Source: Strigomonas culicis
Lineage: Eukaryota > Euglenozoa > Kinetoplastea > Trypanosomatida > Trypanosomatidae
Direction: 5' to 3'
DNA length: 47,329 nt
Assembly: GCA_000482145.1 (NCBI GenBank)
Contig: AUXH01000070.1
Coordinates: forward strand, 1-47,329
Shown here piece after piece: positions 19,477 through 28,288 of the stretch (its first letter is position 1; every line of letters begins with the position of its first letter). The translations under genes were made by a program, and so were the position numbers. A model generated the notes under the pieces. The model saw only the letters and a list, made by a program, of their open reading frames with translations, searched no databases and was not told the DNA's origin.

Positions 19477-20424
19477 TTAGGCCAAGTAAAACAACTCTGC
19501 CACTCCGGGTGAGAGCTTCGACACACGCCTGAACATGCGACACGCTTCCTCGGCGTTGCCGCTACTCTCCGCCAAACGTGCATCCTGGTACAGCTGGAAG
19601 GCCTCGAGATCCTTTGCACTGGTGAAGATGGGTGGCTCTCGCCGGTACATGAGATCCGCGCGGCAAATGTACTTCTTGCCCTCCAACACCGGCGAGCCCT
19701 CGTGCAGCAGATCATAGTAGAAGAAGGCAGCGGAGCCTTTCTTGGGATGGACGGCACCGATCCGGGAGGTGTTGCTGCCGCGATACTTGTTCGCGCTGTC
19801 ATCGAACACCATTACCTTCTGCTGCTCTCCGGAGAAGAGAAACGTTTCACCCCCAGCGGGGCAGTCGTTCAGATAGACCAAGACGGTGTAAAAGGATCGC
19901 TTGTTCAGATCCACAATCGTAGAGCCGTCAATGTGCGGCATGAAGTGCCCGCCTGGCCCGTACCGCCCAAACAGCAAATTCTCCGACATACTGTCCGGCA
20001 CCCATTCTCCTTCCAGATCTTTCTCGAAGAGCTCGTCCGCATGCTCCATGTCCTTGTGAAACTGCTTCGGGACGAGGTTCACGGAGGACTGGATGCGCTC
20101 AAACAGCTTCTTGGAGAGTCGAGGAAAGTTGGCCTCAATCGTGTCAACGTCGCGTACGGCCATGGTGGAGCTGTCACAAATCATCGTACTGGGGTCATCG
20201 TGCTTCTTCTGTTTCCAGAAGGAATAGCCGACTGTTTCACAGGCGTTTAAGAGGGCATCGCATTCTTCATCTGTTAGGAAGTGCTCCACCACGATGCAAT
20301 CGACATTTGTGCCGACGGTGTACTGCTGAGTCTGAGGCGTTTCCAAAAAGCTATCCAGGCACTGGTCGATGAGTTCCTTTTCCTTTGGTTCTTCCTTTTC
20401 AATAATGTTGTTGTAGCTATACAT
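19477..20424 (-). CDS. prolyl 4-hydroxylase-like 2-oxoglutarate/Fe(II) dioxygenase with C-terminal TPR-like motif
   Basis: 315 residues from the ATG at 20424 (MYSYNNIIEKEE); the open frame extends 18 codons upstream without an ATG and is 5' UTR. The double-stranded beta-helix core shows the iron triad H164-x-D166 (in FMPHIDGST) and H241 (in LLHEGSPV), with Lys251 ten residues after the distal His as the likely 2-oxoglutarate anchor (GKKYICRADLMY). The family uses O2 and 2-oxoglutarate to hydroxylate Pro or other residues. There is no signal peptide or membrane anchor, so it is probably cytosolic or nuclear, unlike collagen hydroxylases. The last ~40 residues (about 270-310, LYQDARLAESSGNAEEACRMF and on to LSP) match a single TPR helix pair, an unusual tail for this fold. 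Substrate unknown. Confidence 0.88.
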   Translation of the reverse strand: MYSYNNIIEKEEPKEKELIDQCLDSFLETPQTQQYTVGTNVDCIVVEHFLTDEECDALLNACETVGYSFWKQKKHDDPSTMICDSSTMAVRDVDTIEANFPRLSKKLFERIQSSVNLVPKQFHKDMEHADELFEKDLEGEWVPDSMSENLLFGRYGPGGHFMPHIDGSTIVDLNKRSFYTVLVYLNDCPAGGETFLFSGEQQKVMVFDDSANKYRGSNTSRIGAVHPKKGSAAFFYYDLLHEGSPVLEGKKYICRADLMYRREPPIFTSAKDLEAFQLYQDARLAESSGNAEEACRMFRRVSKLSPGVAELFYLA

Positions 20425-20938
20425 GATTCCTAATGCAACCACACGCACTTTGTATGCTGACCTTCTTGATACGGCCAAGATCCACTAAACAGAAGAAGAA
20501 GAAAAAAACATGGAGTGAGAGAGAACAGAATGATATCACACTGTCTCCAAACCAGCAAAGAATCACCCATGAGTGCCTCGTCTCGTGAACAGGGTTCAGT
20601 GCTCAAGCAGTGCTCGACATCGATTGAAAGAGTTCACGTTCAGAGAGACGAACAGAGAGTACTCGCTTTCTCTTGCGGGTAATCTCACTCCTTCTTTCTC
20701 TCTCTCTATCTCTCTCTCTCTCTCTCTTTCGCTACGTTCTTATTTTTTTTTTTTTGTTGTGTGTGTATGATCCGTTACCTCCTGTTTATGGATTTAAACA
20801 AGTATAAAACATTATTGTATTAAAGTATTATCAAAACCAAATAACGGTCAAAGAGGAAATGAATATTTTCGGACGCTCCCTTCCTTCTCCCTTTCTTTTT
20901 TCGTTCTTTTAATTCCACTTTTAATTGGTATATGTATA
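20425..20938. other. intergenic region with splice signal and CT microsatellite
   Basis: No gene. Minus-strand C/T tract at about 20530-20488 and first AG at 20485-20484 give a 59-base leader for the hydroxylase. The plus strand carries a CT repeat at 20694-20730. Confidence 0.5.
20694..20730. repeat. (CT)n microsatellite
   Basis: Near-perfect CT repeat with one TATC interruption on the plus strand, in the spacer between the hydroxylase and GMP synthase genes. In the sense of transcription it is GA-rich, so it is not a trans-splicing tract. Confidence 0.85.
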
Positions 20939-22882
20939 TTATTCCCACTCCGTTGTTCCAGGGGGCTTCGGCGTCATGTCGTACAGCACGCGAGTGATAA
21001 AGCTAAGCTTACTCAGCTCCTCCACTATCTCTTGCAAAACGGGGAGCGGCATGTACTCCGATCCCGGTGTGGCAGGCACACCAGTCATGAAGTCATTCGT
21101 GAGGAAGGTCCGTACCACTACACTGTAGGACGAAGCTTTCTCGAACCCAACGGGGATCAGCACCACAGGGACCTGACTCAGCGCGCGCACGAGGTGATGC
21201 TTCTGCAGCGTGCGGTTCACAATATCGTCCGCCTCACGCAGCTGATCCATCACTGCAGGGCAGAGCAGCGTCTTGGTGACCGTCTGTGGAGACTCCTTCA
21301 AGGGTGCGCCAAAGGCGTACACCACACGGTTGATAGCATGGGAGCTCTTCGGAATGTCCTTCGCGAGACGCATGAGCGCCTGCCACTCCTCCGCAAGGGG
21401 CAGCCGTCCGAGGGCCACCGCCGCGGCGTAGGCGTACGTGCGTCCGTCACCCTGGACACCGACTGTGCGAATGGGGAGGAGGCAGCTCGTGACCCCCTGG
21501 GCCACCAGCGCGGGCGCGCGCTCTGAAATCGTCTTCTTCACGGTCTCCTCCGTGCGCTCGAAGTTCGTGTCCCGATGTGGCGTCCCGTCCGTACAGAGCG
21601 TGCGGATGGCCAGCCCCGGGCCGGGGAAGGGCTGGCGCTCGACCAGGTGTGCGGGGACGCCGAGCCGCTTGCCGAGCTCGCGCACCTCGTCCTTGTGGTA
21701 GTCGCAGAGCGGTTCGATGATCTTGCCCGCGTTGCGCAGCTCGCGCACGATAGCGGTGTCGTTGTGGTGTGTCTTGATGGCGTCTGCCACCTTACTGGCG
21801 TAGGCGGACCCCGACTCGATGAGATCCGGCCGCAGCGTCCCTTGGGCCAGCAGCAGGTTGTCCACGTCGAGGTGGAGCTCCTTAATCGTCTTGTCGCAAA
21901 TCGCCATGAACGTGTTGCCAATGATGGTGCGCTTCTCCTCCGGGTCCGTCGTCTCGCACAGCTTCTTCGTCTGGTACGCCGCGCGTCCGCCCTTCGCGGG
22001 CATCTCCGTCGTCGCCTGCGCAAAGTCGTCCGCGGCGTTGATCAAGTGCACGTGCACGCCGGCGTCCTTGAGGGCCGCGATCACCTGCCGGCTCTCGTCG
22101 AGTCGCATAAAGCCGTGGTCGATGTGGATGCACACCACGCGCTCTGGGCCGAGCGCCTTGAGCAGCAGCACAGCGCAGATCGTACTGTCCACGCCGCCGG
22201 AGGCGAGGCAGAGGACCTTTTGGTCGTTCGCCGTTCGCTCCTTGATGAGGCGCAGCGCCACCTCCTCGCGGTCCTCCATCGTGAAGGAGAAGCTGCAGCC
22301 GCAGATGGTCAGGAAGTTCTTGAAAATCACCTTCCCGTGTACGGTGAGCTCCACTTCGGGGTGGAACTGAAGACCGTAGTACGGCAGCGACGTGTGCCGG
22401 ATGCCCGCCACGATGCCCAGCGAGCTCGTCGCGATGACATCCAGCGGCGCGGCCACGTCCGTCACGGAGTCGTTGTGCGTCAACAGCACGGGCTCCTGGG
22501 TGGCCAGCCCAGCGAAGAGCTCCACGTCAGGCTTCAGTGTCACGTCGTCCTGCCCGTCCTCGCGCGTGGCGCCGCCCTTCACGTTGGCGCCGTAGGCCAC
22601 TGCCAGCAGCTGCATCCCGTAGCAGATGCCCAAGATCGGCTTGCCAAGGTCGAAGAAGCCCTCGCAGAGCTGGGGGGCCCCCTTCTCCGTCACGGAGCTC
22701 GGGCCGCCGCTGATGATGACGCCCTTGAGGTTCGGGTCTTGTTTGAGCACCGCCACCGGCGTGTCGAGCGGCAGAATCTGCGTTTCCACTTGCAGCTCCC
22801 GCACGCGGCGGTCAATCACTTTACCGAACTGCGACCCGGCATCCAAAATGGCAACGTACTCGTGCGTCGATTGAGAAGCCAT
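20939..22882 (-). CDS. guaA: GMP synthase (glutamine-hydrolysing)
   Basis: 647 residues, ATG at 22882. The enzyme aminates XMP to GMP using glutamine and ATP, the last step of guanylate formation and part of purine salvage. The class I glutamine amidotransferase domain (about 8-195) has nucleophile Cys87 in GICYGMQ and the His174/Glu176 pair in QFHPE. The ATP-pyrophosphatase domain starts with the PP-loop LASGGVDST (226-234). It continues with KTHHND, the substrate-loop region RQPFPGPGLAIR and the C-terminal dimerisation domain. Length is near that of eukaryotic enzymes, which carry insertions in the C-terminal domain relative to bacterial ones (about 525). Trypanosomatids cannot make purines de novo, so this enzyme depends on salvaged XMP/xanthine or IMP. 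GC-rich coding gives long antisense open frames, here ignored. Confidence 0.97.
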   Translation of the reverse strand: MASQSTHEYVAILDAGSQFGKVIDRRVRELQVETQILPLDTPVAVLKQDPNLKGVIISGGPSSVTEKGAPQLCEGFFDLGKPILGICYGMQLLAVAYGANVKGGATREDGQDDVTLKPDVELFAGLATQEPVLLTHNDSVTDVAAPLDVIATSSLGIVAGIRHTSLPYYGLQFHPEVELTVHGKVIFKNFLTICGCSFSFTMEDREEVALRLIKERTANDQKVLCLASGGVDSTICAVLLLKALGPERVVCIHIDHGFMRLDESRQVIAALKDAGVHVHLINAADDFAQATTEMPAKGGRAAYQTKKLCETTDPEEKRTIIGNTFMAICDKTIKELHLDVDNLLLAQGTLRPDLIESGSAYASKVADAIKTHHNDTAIVRELRNAGKIIEPLCDYHKDEVRELGKRLGVPAHLVERQPFPGPGLAIRTLCTDGTPHRDTNFERTEETVKKTISERAPALVAQGVTSCLLPIRTVGVQGDGRTYAYAAAVALGRLPLAEEWQALMRLAKDIPKSSHAINRVVYAFGAPLKESPQTVTKTLLCPAVMDQLREADDIVNRTLQKHHLVRALSQVPVVLIPVGFEKASSYSVVVRTFLTNDFMTGVPATPGSEYMPLPVLQEIVEELSKLSFITRVLYDMTPKPPGTTEWE

Positions 22883-23229
22883 CTGTCCGTTTACAAAAGA
22901 TGATAGTGTTTTCTTTTTGAAAGTGCTTTACAATTTTTCCCAACTAGTACCTACCACAATGAAACAGAAAACCGAAGAGGAAAAAAAAAACTACGAGCAA
23001 AACATATTCCAATTTTAGACGAAGAGAAAGGGAAACAAAAACAACAACAAAAAAGGAAACAGAGGTGAGAGAGAGGGAGTACGTACTTTCACACAGAACA
23101 GATCATCTTTGAAATGACTGGTCAAATAAACGGCAACAAAAAAAGAGATGCGAATCGACAAAAGCTTACATGTGTATGTTAGCATTAGAGCGACAAATCA
23201 AGTATCCAAACTATACAAGGGCAATTCAT
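22883..23229. other. intergenic region with splice signal for GMP synthase
   Basis: No gene. Minus-strand pyrimidine tract at about 22992-22957, first AG at 22952-22951, leader about 68 bases. Confidence 0.5.
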
Positions 23230-23469
23230 CTAACGGATCAAAATGGCCTTCAGAAAAACACCGTGGAACTCCATGCCTGTCATGTTGCCGATGGCGTCGT
23301 CCGCATCTTCTTGTTCAGCATATACGACATCAACACTCGGAGCATCACGTGGGGTAGGGGCATTCAGCACCTTGTAGTCGATGATCTCACCGAAAGATGC
23401 GCAAAGACGAAGTAGCTCCTCCTCCCCATCCTCTAGCTTTGCATTGCTAATGCGCACCCTGTACGACAT
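23230..23469 (-). CDS. small single-RRM RNA-binding protein
   Basis: 79 residues from the ATG at 23469 (MSYRVRISNAKL). The whole protein is one RNA recognition motif: beta1 YRVRISNA, helix 1 GEEELLRLCASFG, beta2 EIIDYKVLN, an RNP1-like beta3 SVDVVYAEQEDADDAI, helix 2 and a terminal FLKAILIR strand. The RNP1 aromatic positions are weak: the usual K/R-G-F/Y-G/A-F/Y is replaced by SVDVVYA, with one Tyr, so RNA binding could be altered or the fold may serve protein contact. Single-RRM proteins of this size occur among splicing factors and mRNA-regulating proteins; no specific one can be named. It is complete despite its size, with its own stop and spacers on both sides. Confidence 0.8.
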   Translation of the reverse strand: MSYRVRISNAKLEDGEEELLRLCASFGEIIDYKVLNAPTPRDAPSVDVVYAEQEDADDAIGNMTGMEFHGVFLKAILIR

Positions 23470-23983
23470 GTACAAGCTCAGTAAGTAGTCGTCGTCTTTT
23501 TATCTAAAAAAAGGGGGGGGGGCAAAAAACATACCAAGAACCACAGTTAGGGTGTAGAGGCAAACATTTGAAATAGTGTTTGTACGATGATGAGACAGAA
23601 GAGAAAGAGAGAAGAAGCACACTTAAGCCCATAGGTTTAAAGAATCATATAACAAATCATTAGACATAATCTCGCACCCATCAACGACAGAAAAAAAGAA
23701 GTGAACGTGTGTGTAACAGGGAAGATACAATGCCAAGCATGCACCTCTTTTTTTTTTTTAATGTATCACGAAAATACAGAAAGAAAGAAAGAAAGAACCA
23801 ATCTAAACGAATAGAGGAACGGGGAGGGGGGGGGAAACACACCCACAGAAACCAAATATGTATATATATAGTGGTATCTAAGAAAATCTAAATAATGAAA
23901 ATACAAAGCTACTTTTCTTCTTCTTTGAAGATATCTTCTTTTTCTTTTCGCCTCTCTATAATAGCACAGATAACATCATCCAG
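23470..23983. other. intergenic region with poly-G and poly-A runs
   Basis: No gene. It holds a G10 run at about 23513-23522, a further G-rich run at 23822-23834 and a TA run near 23863. These are unusual homopolymers in an otherwise A/T-dominated spacer. Confidence 0.5.
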
Positions 23984-24718
23984 TTAAACTGAAATAATGG
24001 AGCGGATTTCGTTGAGGGATTGTAGCGAGTCCTTGGTTTGAATACTGTTGATCTCATGCACTACATCGGCCCACGTGTCCTTACCACCCTCTGCGGCATT
24101 CACTTCCTCTAGCAGCCACTTCCGTGCATCCGACTTCTGGTTCCATTCGCGCATAGCCATCTCTAAGGCCCACGACTTTGCCTCCGCCTCAATCGAGGCG
24201 GTCATCTCGGCAATGCGGCTCTTGAGCTGGCGCACCTTTGCGTGGTGAACGTCCTGCTCCTGCGGGATCGTATCCTCTATTTTGCGGATCGCTTCCTGAA
24301 GCTGCTTTTTCGACTCGTCGCGCGACGTGAGGAAGGCATTCAGGTTGTCTTGGAGTTTGGCATCCTTTGCATCAACCTCTTTCTTCTGTGTTTCGATGAC
24401 ATCCCGTCGCTTGTTCAGGATGGCAAGGTGCTCCTCGTTGCGTCGCCGGCGCTCCTCCACCTTTTTGCGAAGCTCCGCCGTCTCCTTCTCAATGCGCTGC
24501 AGCTCATCCTTCCTTCCTGTCACCTGCGCCATGATGGCGTTGATCGTGATCTTTATGTTCTCCTTTTCCAGTTCCCACTGTTGGGTGGACTTGGTGTGCT
24601 CTGCCTCCAATGAGTGCAGCGACTCGCGCGTCCGCTCCAGCTCGGCGTTCTTCTCTTTCCTCTGCTCGCCAAGCGACCGCCATTTCTGGATGAGCGTCTT
24701 AACCTGTGCTCCTTCCAT
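23984..24718 (-). CDS. coiled-coil protein of unknown function
   Basis: 244 residues, ATG at 24718. Residues about 10-185 are almost continuous charged heptad sequence (for example NAELERTRESLHSLEAEH and RIEKETAELRKKVEERRRRN), predicting a long, probably dimeric coiled coil. Short non-coiled ends follow, including a Trp-rich patch (SWALEMAMREWN and KWLLEE, about 182-204). It has no signal peptide, membrane segment or recognised domain. Its size and form would fit a cytoskeletal, flagellar or kinetochore component, but the sequence gives no way to choose. Confidence 0.8.
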   Translation of the reverse strand: MEGAQVKTLIQKWRSLGEQRKEKNAELERTRESLHSLEAEHTKSTQQWELEKENIKITINAIMAQVTGRKDELQRIEKETAELRKKVEERRRRNEEHLAILNKRRDVIETQKKEVDAKDAKLQDNLNAFLTSRDESKKQLQEAIRKIEDTIPQEQDVHHAKVRQLKSRIAEMTASIEAEAKSWALEMAMREWNQKSDARKWLLEEVNAAEGGKDTWADVVHEINSIQTKDSLQSLNEIRSIISV

Positions 24719-25869
24719 ATTCGAAGTGCTTTCGTAGTTTTTTTTTTAATGGTGAAGTGAAACAAAAAACCACTTGGAATGGACTAAAGGAGTGGAATGA
24801 GAAGAGAGAGAGAGAAACGAGAGAAAGAGAAGAACAGAGATAATGTGGAGAGGGAAACAATAATGCAAGTAATCCGTAGAAGTTTTTGATAAAAAAAAAA
24901 GAATACTCTTTGTTTTATTTTGCTTTAATAAACACCTACCAACGAGCGAAAGGAAAAAAAAAAGATGATAACAAGGTACAACGTAACCACTAAAAAAAAA
25001 AGAATATTTTAGCTTAAAGTGAAAATAAAAAATACGAAAAAAAGCGTTTTTTTTTTTTTAATGTAAACAAACTAGTTACAGAGAATTGTACTATAATCAC
25101 TTTCGAATTATTGTACACATTATATACCTCTCTTCCTAGTTTTTTTTTTTTGTATCTATTTAACAGATGCTCAGTTTCTTCTTGTTTGAATTCTTAGTAT
25201 TTCTTTACTTCCAATAAAGAAACAGACGCCACCAAATAAAACGGTAGCCTTCACGATGGTGATGACAACGTTGATAAGTTGACGATGTTTTCAAGTTTTT
25301 TTTTTTCATTAAAAAGGGTATTCACTCCGTTTTTTTTCTTTCTTATGAAAACATAAGTATGGACAAAGAAAGAACGAAAAGGGGCGCATACCAACTTTCC
25401 GTCAAGTTAATGTGGAGAAATGTGGTATACAGTGAGAAAGCATGCGAAAAAAAAAACTGAACAACACGATAACAAGGGAGTTTACTCTAATGACATATAC
25501 TCTACGAGCAAATCCAGCAAATAAAGAAGAATAAAGCAAAAAAGGGTGAAAACTAATTGTGGAAAGAAGCAAAAAGAAAAATACAACACACCAAAACTAA
25601 ACAAAAAGTGACGCATATATTACCTGCTTTCAGATGTGAAGTGAAGCGGAAAAAAAAAACGGTACACTGCCAAAACAAAAAAAAGAGAAAAATAATATTA
25701 TTAACAACCAGTATTTAACAACAGGAAAACCTGTCGTGAACAGCATACACGAGAGCTCAATTATTCCTTTATGAAAACAATAACAAATGGAAAAGAAAAA
25801 AAAAATGTGTTACGAAAACAATGATTGATGTCAAACGAAACAAATCAAACAATTGCATCAGAGAATTCA
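24719..25869. other. long intergenic region, no gene seen
   Basis: About 1.15 kb. Next to the coiled-coil gene, a minus-strand C/T tract (about 24850-24790) with AG at 24785-24784 gives a 65-base leader. The rest is very AT-rich, with many A8-A12 and T8-T12 runs, and is probably the 3' UTR of the CCCH gene at 25870. Confidence 0.45.
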
Positions 25870-27309
25870 CTACTGGTTATGAAGAGGCATGAAATAGAAT
25901 TGTTGCTGCGGGTTCGCATTTGCGTTGACAGGGAAGGAAGGCTGTCCGTTCTGCTGCGGGAGAACAAACATCTCGCCATTGGGCCCTTGCATCATCATGT
26001 AACCACCGGCAGGCACCTGAGCGCCTTGGGGTTGCATGCCCATCACGTTCTTCGAAAGGTCAAAACCGTGGGGCAAGTTCAGCTGCGGCGTGGTTTGCCA
26101 ACCCGGCGGCATGAACATGGTGTTATTGGGCATCATTTGCGGTATTTGGGGCGGGACCATCTGCTGCATGGGCGGCATCGCGGGCACGTGCGGCGCGCTC
26201 TGCTGGAAGAGCTGCAGGTGGGCCGCGTTGGGGGAGGGCTTTTGCGGCGTGCGCTCACTCTTCTTCGCGCTCTTCTCCGCTTGCACCGACAGCGGCGTCT
26301 CCTTGTTCGCCTTCTTGCCCTTCCGCTTCGACGGCTCCACGTTGATGGAACTCGCGAGCGAGGCCACGTCCGTGTCGGAGCCCGACAGGTCGCCGTCCGC
26401 TTTATTTGGATGGTGGTAGTGCACCACATGCACGAACTGGCAATCCTCGCCGTAGCAGCACACGCCGTTCTTGGAGTAGTGCGCACAGTGCTGCATCGTC
26501 ACGGACGACGGCTCCCCGCGGACCATCTGGTTGTAGTAATCCTCCGCGCCCTTCGTGACGAATATATCCTCGCTCTCGTGCGAGTCAATCGGCGTGGACG
26601 TGTTGGGCAGCGCCACCCAGAAGGTGACGCCGGCCGGCAGCGTGCGGTGCATCTCCTTCGTCGTCCAGCGCGAGTGCAGCGAGTGCTGTAGGATGAGCCC
26701 CTCGGGCACGTAGATGACGTTGACGGGGTCGGCGGCCGCACCGCTCACAGGGATGAGCGCGTCCAGCGGCGAGGAATCGTCGTTCGTGGCGGCGTTTTTG
26801 TCCGGCACCGTGATGTTCCCATTGGTGGCCGTGGACAGGTTCTGGTTCATTTTGAAGTGTTCCTCGTCGTCCTGCGGCACTACGGTGATGAGATTGGGAG
26901 ACCCGGTCGCGTTGCTGGGCACGGAGTACTTGGAGGCCTCCTGCGCATCCTTGATGCAGAGCGTGCAGTGCACCTCGCGGCAGAGGGAACCGTTCACACA
27001 CTGCTGCTCGCTATTGTATTGAGAGCATAAAAAGAGACGATTGCGACTTTTGTTGGGACCGAGTTGATTGTAATCGTGCAAGTGGTCTACCACACCACGT
27101 GTCAGTTTCATGCAGCTGGACGGTACCGTGTAGAGGAAGTACATATCGTGACAGAAAAAGCGGATGCAGTAGCCAGACGGGAGGAACGTATCGGAGAGCA
27201 CCTTTTCAGGAATCTGGATGATTTCCTCAATGGTCGGCACAGTCATGATATCCCATTTCCTGCTTCGTACCTTCTTGGAGCGAGACGTAACAGATGAAGC
27301 TGAAGACAT
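25870..27309 (-). CDS. CCCH zinc-finger RNA-binding protein with Met/Pro/Gln-rich tail
   Basis: 479 residues, ATG at 27309. Two C-x8-C-x5-C-x3-H fingers are visible: C95, C104, C110, H114 and C275, C284, C290, H294. Such fingers usually bind AU-rich or other single-stranded mRNA elements, and trypanosomatids rely heavily on them because control is post-transcriptional. Between the fingers is a long region with some beta character (VIYVPEGLI near 198-206, TFWVALPN near 229-236). After about 330 there is a Lys/Ser-rich stretch and then a Met/Pro/Gln/Asn-rich tail (about 370-479, for example PAMPPMQQMVPPQIPQMMP), typical of disordered mRNP proteins. Target RNAs and direction of regulation cannot be seen. 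Confidence 0.87.
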   Translation of the reverse strand: MSSASSVTSRSKKVRSRKWDIMTVPTIEEIIQIPEKVLSDTFLPSGYCIRFFCHDMYFLYTVPSSCMKLTRGVVDHLHDYNQLGPNKSRNRLFLCSQYNSEQQCVNGSLCREVHCTLCIKDAQEASKYSVPSNATGSPNLITVVPQDDEEHFKMNQNLSTATNGNITVPDKNAATNDDSSPLDALIPVSGAAADPVNVIYVPEGLILQHSLHSRWTTKEMHRTLPAGVTFWVALPNTSTPIDSHESEDIFVTKGAEDYYNQMVRGEPSSVTMQHCAHYSKNGVCCYGEDCQFVHVVHYHHPNKADGDLSGSDTDVASLASSINVEPSKRKGKKANKETPLSVQAEKSAKKSERTPQKPSPNAAHLQLFQQSAPHVPAMPPMQQMVPPQIPQMMPNNTMFMPPGWQTTPQLNLPHGFDLSKNVMGMQPQGAQVPAGGYMMMQGPNGEMFVLPQQNGQPSFPVNANANPQQQFYFMPLHNQ

Positions 27310-28288
27310 TTACAAAGAACGTGAAAAGGAATGCTAAAGAAACTAGTGATAATAAACAAATATATATATATATATTTAAAAATATATGTGAGTATAGTGT
27401 ATTGCTACTCCTATTGTCCTTATCTTTCGTCACAAGGGGGCGATGATTTATGTTTTCTATGTCTCCTTATTTAGTTCCAAAAGACAAAAGCAATGTAAAG
27501 ATTGAAAAAGTTGTGTCAGTAACTGGGGCGTTGAAAACTAAATATATATGTTAATTGCGGGTACTATCAAAACAATAAAAAAAAACGGTTATTAGATCGA
27601 ACGGATAAATCGAAACAGTATCGATGTAAATCTTTTGAAACAATATATATAGAAAACAAAAAATAGTAACAAGAAGAATGAATGGAGAAAGACAATTGAG
27701 ACAAATAGTCCATGTGTTGCACTCAGTATACAAACAATCCTCCTTGTCTTTCCATATGTGGAGGTGTATAAAAGAAGAGCAAAGTGTCAGAGAAGACACG
27801 CCTTAAGTTTTTTTTTTCTGTTGTATGGGTGTTGCTAGCTCGCTCTGAAGAGAAACTAAAAAACGAAATCCACAAAGGAATAACGACAAAAATAAATACG
27901 TCTGTACAAAATACAGCAACCGTAACAATTCCTGATTAAAACAACCAACCAAGGAAGAAAAAGATTTAACGAAAAAGTAATTCCACCGTGTACATACCAT
28001 TCAGCAACGGCCCATACAAAATGATACAGCTGCTAATGAAAACGACATCATTCTGTATACATCTTCTTTAGTGTTATTATTATGATGATGCTTTTTTATT
28101 CAGAGCTGAGGGAGAAGTGGGAGAACGTTTATATACACGGACCGTGGACCAAAGAGAATACAGGAAAGGCAGCATATACACAGCGAGTATCTCCTCACGT
28201 GTGAATACAGAGAACGTGTGTGAGAGTGCGAGGGATACGACTGTTCTTGAAGCTGCCCATACGTGTAACAACCATAACAAAAGGCTAT
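27310..28288. other. long intergenic region, no gene seen
   Basis: About 980 bases, AT-rich, with a (TA)n run at 27361-27375. Short open frames here have no recognisable protein character. A minus-strand AG at 27335-27334 after a T-rich stretch could be the acceptor for the CCCH gene. Confidence 0.45.

Noticed and set aside
20694..20730. CT repeat as a trans-splice tract for a plus-strand gene
   Set aside because: No plus-strand gene follows it; the only long plus frame downstream is the GMPS shadow.
21575..22903. 442-codon open frame on the plus strand across GMP synthase
   Set aside because: Antisense shadow of a GC-rich gene; its translation is Arg/Leu/His/Val-rich without domain character and no splice signal lies upstream.
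25825..26691. 288-codon plus-strand frame across the CCCH gene at 25870
   Set aside because: Shadow frame; the minus frame has two intact zinc fingers and its own start and stop.
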